DNA of 31,187 nucleotides, from the NCBI GenBank assembly GCA_036556085.1, contig DATBKE010000221.1:1-31187 (forward strand), in the 5' to 3' direction. The stretch is from JACCTH01 sp036556085. Its GTDB lineage: Bacteria; Actinomycetota; Acidimicrobiia; Spongiisociales; ZC4RG35. The translations under genes were made by a program, and so were the position numbers. The notes beneath the pieces are model-generated. The model worked only from the letters and a program-made list of their open reading frames with translations. It did no database searches and was not told where the DNA came from. Positions 1 through 6,818 of this stretch are shown one piece after another; position 1 is the stretch's first letter; each line of letters begins with the position of its first letter.

Positions 1-550
1 GCGCATCTAGAGGGCGCGGAGCTCTTTCGAGTTCGAGGGCTTCGGCGAGCAGGGCTCCATAAGCGATCTTCCGGCCGGAGTGGGTGCCGAGGAAGCGGCG
101 CAACTGGCCCTCGATACTTCGCTGCCGTTGAGCCGGTTGGCGCTGGAAGATTCGGAAGGAGCCCATCTCGCGCTGGGCTTCGATAACACCTTCGACAGCG
201 TCCGCCCCCAGCGAGCGGATCATCTCATCTTCCAAATCGAGGACACATACAAAGAAGCCCAGGCTCTCCATGGACTCCCGAGTCAGGTTGGAGCCAAGCC
301 CGGCCTGTTCCAGTCCGCGGCGAAACTTGGTCTCCTCGCCTACATCGCAGAGGCCGGCCAGCCTGAGGTTGTCGCCATCCGGACCCAGGCGACGGAGGTA
401 GTGGCCGACGTTGGTGGCCCCGCCCATGGAGACAATCGAGATCCCCTCCGCGGCGAGGTCTCGGCCCCGGCGTCGGGCGAGCACCTCGACGGCGGCCTGG
501 TCGCTGGCTCCTTCGACCAGGACGACAGTGGTTGGTGCAACCGCTGACAT
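1..550 (-). CDS. TOPRIM-domain protein (OLD-nuclease-like), 3' end cut by window edge
   Basis: The reading frame starts at ATG 550 and stays open to the left edge, giving about 183 residues. The N-terminus (TTVVLVEGASDQAAVEVLA) is a typical TOPRIM first strand with its conserved Glu. It is followed by a glycine-rich stretch (SMGGATNVGHYL) and the acidic motif LAGLCDVGEE, and later by CVLDLEDEMIRSLG. This matches the short stand-alone TOPRIM proteins common in actinobacteria, which resemble the C-terminal nuclease domain of OLD-family ATP-dependent endonucleases but have no ATPase domain. The last visible residues (RAPRPLDA) look close to the usual C-terminus, so probably only a few residues are missing. 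A metal-dependent nucleic-acid cleaving or phosphotransfer role is inferred from the fold. It is divergent from the next gene, with 75 nt between them. Confidence 0.75.
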   Translation of the reverse strand, partial: MSAVAPTTVVLVEGASDQAAVEVLARRRGRDLAAEGISIVSMGGATNVGHYLRRLGPDGDNLRLAGLCDVGEETKFRRGLEQAGLGSNLTRESMESLGFFVCVLDLEDEMIRSLGADAVEGVIEAQREMGSFRIFQRQPAQRQRSIEGQLRRFLGTHSGRKIAYGALLAEALELERAPRPLDA

Positions 551-625
551 GACGGGGATATTGGAACAGCTCGCCGATTGAATGCCTTTCACGGCGGGTA
601 ACGGAATGCTGTCGGAAGGAGAGAA

Positions 626-901
626 ATGGCCAGGAAAACCTGGAAGCCCCACACCGTCCACGGCGAGCTCGATGCCGACAAGCGCGACGATTTGCCTGAC
701 AGCGTCTTCGCCTTCCCCAAGCTGCGGAAGGAACCCCTGACTGACGCCAGCCATGTCCGCAACGCGCTCGCCCGCTTTGATCAAGTGGAAGACGCCACCG
801 ACGCCGAGCGTGAGCAGGCCTTTGCCAACATCAAGGCCGCGGCGGAGCACTACGACGTCGAGGTTGAGGCTCAGTCCTGGAAGGAGCTTGGCAAGCCGTA
901 A
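626..901 (+). CDS. Small conserved protein, DUF6582-type
   Basis: This 91-residue, charged, soluble protein has no signal peptide or membrane segment. The ATG at 626 follows a strong ribosome binding site (AAGGAG, 616-621). The core LPDSVFAFPKLRKEPLTDASHVRNALARFDQV, followed by a helix with FANIKAAAEHYDVEV, is a pattern I recognise from small bacterial and phage-related proteins annotated as DUF6582. No biochemical function is known to me. In phage and prophage relatives the same fold segment is often fused to other domains, but nothing around it here suggests a prophage. Confidence is high that it is a real gene and moderate for the family name. Confidence 0.8.
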   Translation: MARKTWKPHTVHGELDADKRDDLPDSVFAFPKLRKEPLTDASHVRNALARFDQVEDATDAEREQAFANIKAAAEHYDVEVEAQSWKELGKP

Positions 902-919
902 GCCGTTACATTCGCCGCG

Positions 920-1678
920 ATGGGATTCGCCGTAGCGGCCGAGGCCTATGACAGATTCATGGGTCGCTACTCGGTGCCACTCGCCAATCAGTTCGCCGAT
1001 TTTGCTTTGGTGGCACACCCCCAGCGCGTGGCTGACATCGGGTGCGGACCGGGCGCCCTCACCGCCGAGCTAGCAAAACGCCTGGGAACCGGGGCGGTTT
1101 CAGCCGTCGATCCCTCGGAACAGTTCGTGACCGCCGCCCGCCAGCGCTTTCCGGAAGTCGACATACAAAAAGCCAGTGCGGAGGAGCTTCCTTTCGAAGA
1201 TGGCGTTTTCGATACGACCCTCGCTCAATTGGTGGTCCACTTCATGGCCGACGCGGTCAAGGGTCTTGGCGAGATGAAGCGGGTGACGCGGGCGGGCGGG
1301 ACGGTGGGCGCGTGCGTTTGGGATCATGCGGGGGAGAAGGGTCCGCTCCACGTGTTCTGGCAAGCGGCCCGTCAGCTCGATCCCGAGGCCCCCGATGAAT
1401 CTGAACTGGCCGGAGCTCGTGAAGGACACCTGGTCGAACTCTTCCGGGAAGCCGGTCTGGCAACGGTTGAGCACGACGCTCTCACGGTGGCGGTCGAGCA
1501 CCCCAGCTTCGAGGAATGGTGGGAACCATTCACCCTCGGAGTAGGTCCCGCCGGCGAGCACGTGGTAGCTCTTGACAGCGAGCGACAATCGGAACTGCGT
1601 GAGCTTTGTCAGCGGATGCTGGGACCGGCGCCGTTCACCATCTCCGCTACTGCCTGGGCCGCCAAGGGAAAGGCCTAG
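920..1678 (+). CDS. Class I SAM-dependent methyltransferase
   Basis: The 252-residue protein has the UbiE/COQ5-like Rossmann methyltransferase fold. Motif I is VADIGCGPGALTAEL at about residues 38-52. An acidic motif II region (SAVDPSEQF) follows, then the later motif LPFEDGVFDTTLAQLVVHF and the post-motif segment EMKRVTRAGGTVGACVWD. The N-terminal YDRFMGRYS segment is common in this subgroup, which is usually annotated only as methyltransferase. The substrate cannot be read from the sequence. There is no Shine-Dalgarno sequence before ATG 920, but TACATT (907-912) lies 7 nt upstream, so the mRNA may be leaderless. The 3' end may overlap the next gene if that gene uses its far-upstream TTG. 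Confidence 0.85.
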   Translation: MGFAVAAEAYDRFMGRYSVPLANQFADFALVAHPQRVADIGCGPGALTAELAKRLGTGAVSAVDPSEQFVTAARQRFPEVDIQKASAEELPFEDGVFDTTLAQLVVHFMADAVKGLGEMKRVTRAGGTVGACVWDHAGEKGPLHVFWQAARQLDPEAPDESELAGAREGHLVELFREAGLATVEHDALTVAVEHPSFEEWWEPFTLGVGPAGEHVVALDSERQSELRELCQRMLGPAPFTISATAWAAKGKA

Positions 1679-2802
1679 CCCCGATACCATCGCCGGTCTT
1701 GTTGGGTGCAGCTCTTCTGGCGATGCTCCTGGTTGGGTCGCCGCAATCCGAACCGGTCGTCGAAGTGATCGAGCTCACCGGTTATGTCGATGACGCCACC
1801 CTTGCCTACCTCCGCGACTCGATCAACGAGGCTGCCGAAGTTGAGAGAGAGCTGGGAATCATCCAACTCGACGCCGAGGCGATTGTGAGTTCGAGGGCGG
1901 CACTCGAGGCCACCGTCACCCTCATGGCTGATCCGCCGCTTCCACTCGTGGTTTGGGTGGGGCCGGCTCCGGCTGTGGCCGACGACGGGCTCGAGGCTCT
2001 GGCGGCCGCGGCGCCGCTGTCGGTGACCTCTGACGACGCGCCCAGCATTCGCCAGCTCGTCCAGGACCTCAACGGCGTTTCCCTCCGCCCTGGTGATCCC
2101 CCGCTTGCCACCATCACCGACGATGTTCCCACGGGCGAGGAGGGAGTCACCACGGTTCCGGTTACCTTCACCCAGCCCGGGCTTTGGCATCGGTTCCTCC
2201 ATTTGGGAGCAAGCCCGGAAGCGGCTTTCTTCTTTCTCGTCGCGGGGCTGACGCTGGCCGTTTTCGAGTACTTCGCCCTCGGCCCGGGCTTGGCATCGGG
2301 AGTGGCGGCCGTCTCGCTCTTCCTCGGTGCCTACGGGCTCGGGGTCATTCCCGTTCGCCCCTCGGCGCTCGTCGGCGCTCTGGTGGCGGTTCTCCTCTTC
2401 GCCGTCGGACACCAGAAGGGGGGAGTTTTCGCCATCACCGTCTTTGCCACCGCCCTTATCACCTGGTCGGGATTCAACATTTCCGCCGCACCCGATTTGG
2501 TCCCGATCGGCGGCGTGGGTGTGGTCTTCGCAGTCTTGGTGGTTCTTTTCTTTTTTCTTCTGGCGATCCCGGCGGTAACACGAGCCCGGATGTCGACTCA
2601 GACCATCGGTCGTCAGGCCTTGATTGGCCAAGAGGGAACGGCTCTACTCGACTTCTCCCCCGATGGATCGGTGGTCGTCAACGGGGCGCAATGGCCCGCC
2701 ACTGCCCATCGAGAGTCGGCGATTCGGGCTGGAGATCCGGTGGTGGTTACGGCTGTCGCCGGGCGTGAACTGGAAGTTGAGCCCCGACTCGCGAAAAATT
2801 GA
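1606..2802 (+). CDS. NfeD-like membrane protein with degenerate ClpP-type domain
   Basis: The protein has up to 398 residues. It starts with a hydrophobic segment (about residues 31-44), followed by an extracytoplasmic ClpP/crotonase-like domain (EVIELTGYVDDATLAYL). A hydrophobic region with about five membrane segments comes next (roughly residues 204-325), and a C-terminal OB-fold NfeD domain (GQEGTALLDFSPDGSVVVNGAQWPA). This is the layout of long NfeD/SppA-like proteins that partner with stomatin-type proteins; no stomatin gene is seen here. The expected serine-protease signature is replaced by VVWVGPAPAVADDGLEAL, and no nucleophile Ser or general-base Lys is evident. The start is uncertain: TTG 1606 overlaps the methyltransferase by 73 nt, CTG 1654 would give a basic signal-peptide N-region, and TTG 1699 gives the shortest form. 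Confidence 0.75.
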   Translation: MSADAGTGAVHHLRYCLGRQGKGLAPIPSPVLLGAALLAMLLVGSPQSEPVVEVIELTGYVDDATLAYLRDSINEAAEVERELGIIQLDAEAIVSSRAALEATVTLMADPPLPLVVWVGPAPAVADDGLEALAAAAPLSVTSDDAPSIRQLVQDLNGVSLRPGDPPLATITDDVPTGEEGVTTVPVTFTQPGLWHRFLHLGASPEAAFFFLVAGLTLAVFEYFALGPGLASGVAAVSLFLGAYGLGVIPVRPSALVGALVAVLLFAVGHQKGGVFAITVFATALITWSGFNISAAPDLVPIGGVGVVFAVLVVLFFFLLAIPAVTRARMSTQTIGRQALIGQEGTALLDFSPDGSVVVNGAQWPATAHRESAIRAGDPVVVTAVAGRELEVEPRLAKN

Positions 2803-2886
2803 TCTGTTCGCCTGGCAAAATTTCCCTGGCGGATCTTCCCAGGAATGGGTAGGTTCCGGCCCCGTCGACGGCTCATGGGAGGATTT

Positions 2887-3132
2887 GTGCAGCGTTTGGA
2901 CGACTGGCAACTGAGGGCTCTCTGCCGGGGGAATCACGCTCACCTTTTCTTTCCACCATCTACCTTCGAGCGCAAGGACGAGCGGGAACGTCGCGAAGAA
3001 AGAGCCAAGGCCATCTGCCAGGTGTGTCCCGTAGTTGATCCCTGCGCCAACTACGCGATCAGCATCCGCGAACCCTTTGGGATCTGGGGAGGCCTTACCG
3101 AACTCGAGCGCCGAGAACTATCGGCGAGCTGA
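2887..3132 (+). CDS. WhiB-family iron-sulfur transcription factor
   Basis: The 81-residue protein carries the WhiB cysteine pattern: Cys13, Cys44, Cys47 and Cys53 (C-x30-C-x2-C-x5-C), which ligate a 4Fe-4S cluster. The family turn GIWGG follows near residues 62-66. WhiB proteins act with the primary sigma factor and are essentially confined to actinobacteria and their phages, so this gene is a strong taxonomic marker. GTG 2887 is preferred because GGGAGGA (2877-2883) sits directly upstream. ATG 2845 and ATG 2875 are in frame and would add 14 or 4 residues, but have poorer ribosome binding sites. The C-terminus is short and lacks a long basic tail. Which WhiB subclass it belongs to cannot be told. 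The stop codon overlaps the likely start of the Nudix gene. Confidence 0.9.
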   Translation: MQRLDDWQLRALCRGNHAHLFFPPSTFERKDERERREERAKAICQVCPVVDPCANYAISIREPFGIWGGLTELERRELSAS

Positions 3133-3698
3133 GGTCGGTCGCTCCCCAGCCAGCCGCCACAGTCCTGGTACTCACGGGCGAGCCCCTGAAGGTGCTCATG
3201 GTCCGGCGTCCACCTGGCGGTCTCTTCGGCGATGCCTGGGTTTTTCCCGGCGGACTCACGGAGGCGGCCGATGGGCCCCCCGAGGATTCCGATCTGGTGA
3301 AAAAGCGGGCCGCGGTCCGCGAGCTGGAAGAGGAAGTGGGGTTGCGGATGCCGACAGCCGACCTGGTTTATCTCTCAAGATGGGTGACCCCTCGGGTGCT
3401 TCCTCGCCGCTACGACACCTGGTTCTTTCTCGCCTCGCTTCCGGCTGAGGTTGCCGTCGCCCCGGCGAGCGACGAAGTCACCGACGCGGTCTTCGTGTAC
3501 CCGGCCACGGCGCTCGCAGCTCATCAGGCCCAGCAGTGGAAGCTCCTTCTTCCCACTCTCGCCCATCTTCGCTGGCTGGCCCGTCACCGCTCACCGGGGG
3601 ACGCGCTGGCCGCCGCCCGAGCCCACGCCACCGCGGAGCCCCTCGAGCCGCAGCTCACCGATGATGGATCTTTCGTCACGCCGGAGTTGCCCTGGTGA
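3129..3698 (+). CDS. Nudix hydrolase
   Basis: The Nudix box reads GGLTEAADG...AAVRELEEEVGL. The REUxEExGU core is intact, and the spacing before it is lengthened as in NUDT7/8/19-type CoA or nucleotide pyrophosphatases. WVFPGG precedes the box. The first strand of the fold (AATVLVLTGEPLKVLMVRR) is encoded upstream of the first GTG (3192), so translation should begin earlier. CTG 3129, which overlaps the whiB stop, is the best visible candidate, though unusual; GTG 3192 would truncate the fold. The enzyme should hydrolyse a nucleoside diphosphate linked to another moiety, but the substrate is unknown. The stop overlaps the next start (GTGA, 3695-3698), implying coupled translation with the hydrolase that follows. 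Confidence 0.85.
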   Translation: MRSVAPQPAATVLVLTGEPLKVLMVRRPPGGLFGDAWVFPGGLTEAADGPPEDSDLVKKRAAVRELEEEVGLRMPTADLVYLSRWVTPRVLPRRYDTWFFLASLPAEVAVAPASDEVTDAVFVYPATALAAHQAQQWKLLLPTLAHLRWLARHRSPGDALAAARAHATAEPLEPQLTDDGSFVTPELPW

Positions 3699-4432
3699 GC
3701 GAACTGCGCATCGATCGAGTGCTGGCTCCAAATCCCGGTCCGTTCACCCTGACAGGGACTAATACCTGGATCGTCTCCGTCGGCACGGAGGCGATCGTCA
3801 TCGATCCGGGACCGCGTCTTGCCGATCACGAAGCTGCCATCGTCCGGGGTCTTGGCGAGCGAATACCTTCGGCGATCCTCGTCACTCACAACCATGAGGA
3901 CCATGCCCCTTTGGCCAACCCGCTGGCCCGTGAGTTCGACGTTCCCGCCTACGGGCACGCCCCGGGCCCCGACTTCGAGCCCGATCTGACCCTGGTCGAA
4001 GGCGACCGACTCCCTCTGGAGGAAAGAGAGCTCGTGGTCCTGGCGACGCCGGGGCACTCCGACGACCACCTGTGTTTCCAGATCGACCAGCGCCTTTTCA
4101 GCGGGGATCACATCATGGGTGGTTCCTCGGTGATGGTTGAAGATCTCCTTCGATATTTGGGCTCTTTGCGCCGCCTCCGGCCACTGCGGCTCGAGCGGAT
4201 CTATCCCGGGCATGGGCCCGAGATCGACAACCCCGATGAGGTGATCGACTGGTATCTCGCCCACCGCCTGCAGCGGGAGCAGGAGATCCTGACGGCAATG
4301 GAGGCGGGGGCGAGGACGGTGCCCGAGATCGTCGATATCGTCTACCGGGAAGTCGACCCCTCCCTTCATTCCCTGGCGGCGGTGTCGGTGGCGGCGCATC
4401 TCCGGAAACTGGAAGAAGCCGGACCTGGTTGA
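3695..4432 (+). CDS. Metallo-beta-lactamase-fold hydrolase (LACTB2-like)
   Basis: The 245-residue protein carries the two-metal MBL site. THNHEDH covers residues 64-70 (His65, His67, Asp69, His70), followed by ATPGHSDDHL, FSGDHIMG and the C-terminal YPGHGPEI. The last 60-70 residues form a small helical/winged domain (EIVDIVYREVD...AAVSVAAHLRKLEEAG), as in LACTB2-type enzymes, some of which are endoribonucleases and others thioester or glyoxalase-like hydrolases. Substrate is therefore unresolved. The GTG start at 3695 overlaps the Nudix stop by 4 nt, so the two are probably made together from one message with whiB. No export signal is present, so it should be cytosolic. Confidence 0.88.
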   Translation: MSELRIDRVLAPNPGPFTLTGTNTWIVSVGTEAIVIDPGPRLADHEAAIVRGLGERIPSAILVTHNHEDHAPLANPLAREFDVPAYGHAPGPDFEPDLTLVEGDRLPLEERELVVLATPGHSDDHLCFQIDQRLFSGDHIMGGSSVMVEDLLRYLGSLRRLRPLRLERIYPGHGPEIDNPDEVIDWYLAHRLQREQEILTAMEAGARTVPEIVDIVYREVDPSLHSLAAVSVAAHLRKLEEAGPG

Positions 4433-4499
4433 TTGTTCTTCTAGACATGGATCAAACAGTCCCAAAGGAATGAAAGCCGCTCCTAATACCCTTAACTCC

Positions 4500-5666
4500 A
4501 TGCCTGCCCAGGACGACGTCTACGACGCCCTACGCGGAGTATTAGACCCCGAGCTCGGAGGAAACGTGGTCGACCTCGGCATGGTCACCTCCGTCGACGT
4601 CGACTCCGACGGCCGGGTCGAGATTGGGCTCGCCCTGACCATCGCCCAATGCCCGATGCGGGGTTACCTCGAGGGTGAAACCAACCGCAAGATCGCCGCC
4701 CTGCCGGGGGTATCGGAAGTTCATGTCCGGACCACGGCGATGACTCGCGAGCAGCGGGCCAATCTGATGTCGGGGGCGCGTCTGCGCGCCCGTGAGAACG
4801 CACACCGGACCAAGGTCCACCCGACGACTCGTGTGGTGGCTATCTCCTCGGGCAAGGGCGGGGTCGGAAAATCGACCGTGGCCGTCAACCTGGCAGTGGC
4901 TCTGGCCGGCAAAGGATTTTCCGTCGGTCTGCTCGACGCCGATATCTGGGGCTTCTCGATCCCCCGAATGCTGGGCTCGGACGAGAGGCTCTCCGCCGAC
5001 GACGCGACCAAGCTCATCATTCCCGCCGAGGTGCAGGGGATCAAGGTGGTCTCGACAGGGCTCATCATCGACAAGGAAGAGACGGCGCTGATGTGGCGGG
5101 GACTCATGCTTTCCAAGGCCCTGGAGCAGTTCCTGAACCAGGTGGAGTGGGGGATGCTCGACTACCTGGTGATCGATATGCCCCCGGGAACCGGAGACAT
5201 CCAGATGGCACTGTCCCGGTTGCTGCCCCAAGCCGAGATGGTGGTGGTGACGACGCCGCAGATCGCGGCTCAAAAGGTGGCGGTCCGGGTTGCCGATATG
5301 GCTCGCCGTTCGCACATGCCGATCATCGGAGTCATCGAAAACATGTCCTCTTTTGTCTGCGACCATGGCGAGGAGTACGCCCTTTTCGGCTCGGGGGGCG
5401 GGGCCGAACTGGCAACCACCCTGAGCGTTCCCTTGCTGGCCCAGGTTCCCCTCGATCCCGCGGTTGTCACCGGAGGCGACGAGGGCGCCCCGGTGACCAC
5501 AGGACGCCCGGAGGCGCCGGCGGCGATGGAATTTGACCGGGCGGCAGTGCGCTTGCTCGAGGTGTTGCCGCCGGTCGATGAAGAGAATTGCACTGGGCGG
5601 ATCGCCAAACTTCTCGAGCAGTTGGCCGTGTCGGAGACGGTCGACAGCCCAGCCCCGTCGAGATAA
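4500..5666 (+). CDS. mrp: Mrp/NBP35-family Fe-S carrier P-loop ATPase
   Basis: The protein has an N-terminal MIP18/DUF59 domain (about residues 1-90; VLDPELGGNVVDLGMV, IAQCPMRGYLEGE). A ParA/MinD-like P-loop ATPase follows, with the deviant Walker A SGKGGVGKST, LLDADIWGFSIPRMLG, and Walker B LVIDMPPGTGD. These features define ApbC/Mrp/NBP35 proteins, which carry and transfer Fe-S clusters; this agrees with erpA downstream. The usual C-terminal CxxC is only partly present: ENMSSFVCDHGEEYALFG has one Cys. ATG 4500 is chosen because it starts the domain at its usual place and TAATAC (4484-4489) lies 10 nt upstream. ATG 4470 is possible, but its AAAGGA abuts the start. No Shine-Dalgarno is seen for 4500. 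Confidence 0.93.
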   Translation: MPAQDDVYDALRGVLDPELGGNVVDLGMVTSVDVDSDGRVEIGLALTIAQCPMRGYLEGETNRKIAALPGVSEVHVRTTAMTREQRANLMSGARLRARENAHRTKVHPTTRVVAISSGKGGVGKSTVAVNLAVALAGKGFSVGLLDADIWGFSIPRMLGSDERLSADDATKLIIPAEVQGIKVVSTGLIIDKEETALMWRGLMLSKALEQFLNQVEWGMLDYLVIDMPPGTGDIQMALSRLLPQAEMVVVTTPQIAAQKVAVRVADMARRSHMPIIGVIENMSSFVCDHGEEYALFGSGGGAELATTLSVPLLAQVPLDPAVVTGGDEGAPVTTGRPEAPAAMEFDRAAVRLLEVLPPVDEENCTGRIAKLLEQLAVSETVDSPAPSR

Positions 5667-5889
5667 CTAGTCACTGAGCAGAACCCAAAAACGGGTCCAG
5701 ACTTCGAGGGTCTCGTGATCGAAACTAGGGGGCGAACGTGCTCGGGTAATTCGACGCCTGCTCTGGCGTCACGGCGGGCAAAAACGGAGGGGCTGGGAGG
5801 CCAATTGGGCGAGCGTGGCGGCCAGTTCGGCTGACTACCGTCAGGGGCAAGCTTCGGGGATCCGGTTCCCCCAACGGAACCCCGACCAA

Positions 5890-5921
5890 CACGAGGGCCT
5901 GTTCCCCCACAGGCCCTCGTG
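5890..5921 (+). terminator. Perfect 12-bp hairpin, possible mrp terminator
   Basis: CACGAGGGCCTG (5890-5901) is followed by an 8-nt loop and its exact reverse complement CAGGCCCTCGTG (5910-5921). The sequence AATTT follows the stem, a weak T-run. It lies about 225 nt after the mrp stop, rather far for a dedicated terminator, so it may instead be an intergenic palindromic repeat. Confidence 0.5.
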
Positions 5922-5953
5922 AATTTGGCCGGCGCCCCCGTCGCCCCACGTCG

Positions 5954-6010
5954 AGGTGACGCCTTCGGCGCCACCTCCCCCAACACTCGGCTGCGCCGGC
6001 GTGGGGGAGG
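5954..6010. repeat. Two overlapping hairpins, REP-like palindromic element
   Basis: One hairpin pairs AGGTG (5954-5958) with CACCT (5972-5976) around an inner CGCC/GGCG stem. The second pairs CCTCCCCCA (5974-5982) with TGGGGGAGG (6002-6010) around an inner CGGC-TGC-GCCG stem-loop (5988-5998). They share bases 5974-5976, so in RNA they compete. The CCTCCCCC...GGGGGAGG form resembles palindromic REP-type repeats scattered between genes in many GC-rich genomes. Only one copy is in this window, so dispersal is not shown here. Confidence 0.5.
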
Positions 6011-6035
6011 AAACTGCTCGCTGGGCGAAGGGGAA

Positions 6036-6063
6036 TAGACCAAAACCGCGTCCCGTTTACAAT
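6036..6063 (+). promoter_or_regulatory. Probable erpA promoter
   Basis: TAGACC (6036-6041; four matches to TTGACA) and TACAAT (6058-6063; five matches to TATAAT) are separated by 16 nt. Transcription would begin around 6070-6072, on or just before ATG 6072. With no Shine-Dalgarno visible, this suggests a leaderless message, a common arrangement in actinobacteria. The call rests on sequence alone. Confidence 0.45.
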
Positions 6064-6071
6064 TGGTGACG

Positions 6072-6434
6072 ATGACTCAGCTTGTTTCCATCAAATCCGC
6101 ACGTCCGAGCCCTGTGATCACCCTCACCGATGCAGCCGCGGCCAAGGTTGCCGAGCTGATCGAAGCCGAGGGCGAGCCGGGATTGGCGCTGCGCATGGCA
6201 GTTCGACCTGGTGGATGCTCGGGCTTTTCCTATGAGATGTTTTTCGACGCCGAGATCGACCAAGAAGATGCCGTCACCGAGCACGGCGGCGTCAAAGTGA
6301 TTGTCGACTCCGAGTCGGCCGACCGCCTGCGCGGTTCAACCCTCGACTACAAGGACGGACTCATGGGTGCGGGTTTCGCTATCGAGAACCCCAACGTCAC
6401 CCGTTCTTGCGGTTGCGGCAACAGCTTCAGCTAA
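6072..6434 (+). CDS. erpA: Iron-sulfur cluster insertion protein (ErpA/HesB/IscA family)
   Basis: This 120-residue A-type carrier protein has the three invariant cysteines: GGCSGF near residue 43 and SCGCGNSF at the C-terminus. Family members accept Fe-S clusters from the assembly scaffold and insert them into target enzymes. TTG 6063 and GTG 6066 are in frame, but ATG 6072 fits the usual N-terminus and the predicted leaderless transcript. The stop (TAA, 6432-6434) is only 3 nt before the ridA start, so the genes are likely co-transcribed and translationally linked. mrp upstream is also an Fe-S carrier, giving a small Fe-S maturation neighbourhood, although the hairpin-rich gap between them argues for separate transcripts. 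Confidence 0.92.
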   Translation: MTQLVSIKSARPSPVITLTDAAAAKVAELIEAEGEPGLALRMAVRPGGCSGFSYEMFFDAEIDQEDAVTEHGGVKVIVDSESADRLRGSTLDYKDGLMGAGFAIENPNVTRSCGCGNSFS

Positions 6435-6437
6435 ACC

Positions 6438-6818
6438 TTGGCGCGTCATCTTCGCTCCGCTTCCGGAGCACCGGCACCGGTCGGTCCCTATTCGACTGCC
6501 GTTGAGGCGAATGGTTTTGTCTTCCTCGCTGGCCAAGGAGCCATCGATCCCGACGGGGGCAGCTTTCCGGAGTCGATCGAAGAACAAACCCGACGGACGA
6601 TGGAGAACCTGAAGGCCGTTCTCGCTGCCGTCGGACTCGATTTCTCCCACGTCATCAAGACCTCGATCTTTCTCATCGACATGGCGGATTTCGCGGCGAT
6701 GAACGCGGTATACGCCCAATATTTCGAGGCCGATCCCCCCGCCCGGACCACGGTGGCGGTGGCCGCCCTACCCCGACAGGAAATGAAGGTCGAAATCGAC
6801 ATGGTGGCGGCGCGCTGA
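6438..6818 (+). CDS. ridA: RidA-family enamine/imine deaminase
   Basis: The 126-residue YjgF/YER057c/UK114 protein starts at TTG 6438, giving the normal N-terminal spacing to the family segment APAPVGPYSTAV. The conserved substrate-binding Arg lies in PARTTVAVAALP and the conserved Glu in KVEIDMVA. Family members form trimers and hydrolyse reactive enamines/imines such as 2-aminoacrylate, protecting PLP enzymes. There is no ribosome binding site; the 3-nt gap after erpA suggests reinitiation. Its stop and the next start share a base (TGATG), so the following dehydrogenase is tightly coupled to it. This pairing suggests that it may deal with imine intermediates of that pathway, which is inference. 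Confidence 0.92.
   Translation: MARHLRSASGAPAPVGPYSTAVEANGFVFLAGQGAIDPDGGSFPESIEEQTRRTMENLKAVLAAVGLDFSHVIKTSIFLIDMADFAAMNAVYAQYFEADPPARTTVAVAALPRQEMKVEIDMVAAR

Larger units (their letters stand above)
5667..6071. other. Hairpin-rich intergenic region without a gene
   Basis: About 400 nt between mrp and erpA contain no convincing coding frame on either strand. Open frames here have no recognisable domain and their starts lack ribosome binding sites. The region holds a perfect 12-bp hairpin (5890-5921), two overlapping hairpins (5954-5976 and 5974-6010), a smaller inverted repeat (GGTTCC 5864-5869 with GGAACC 5876-5881) and, at its end, a probable erpA promoter. The concentration of palindromes suggests REP-like repeats or a structured leader or terminator block. 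Confidence 0.6.

Noticed and set aside
1675..2631. 318-residue open frame on the minus strand across the NfeD gene
   Set aside because: Composition is low-complexity (Arg/Gly/Glu rich) with no domain, and it lies antisense to a well-supported membrane protein.
3584..4501. 305-residue minus-strand frame opposite the MBL hydrolase
   Set aside because: It is a shadow of a gene with intact catalytic motifs and has no recognisable features of its own.
5725..5949. 74-residue minus-strand frame in the gap between mrp and erpA
   Set aside because: It overlaps a perfect hairpin, has no ribosome binding site and no familiar sequence.
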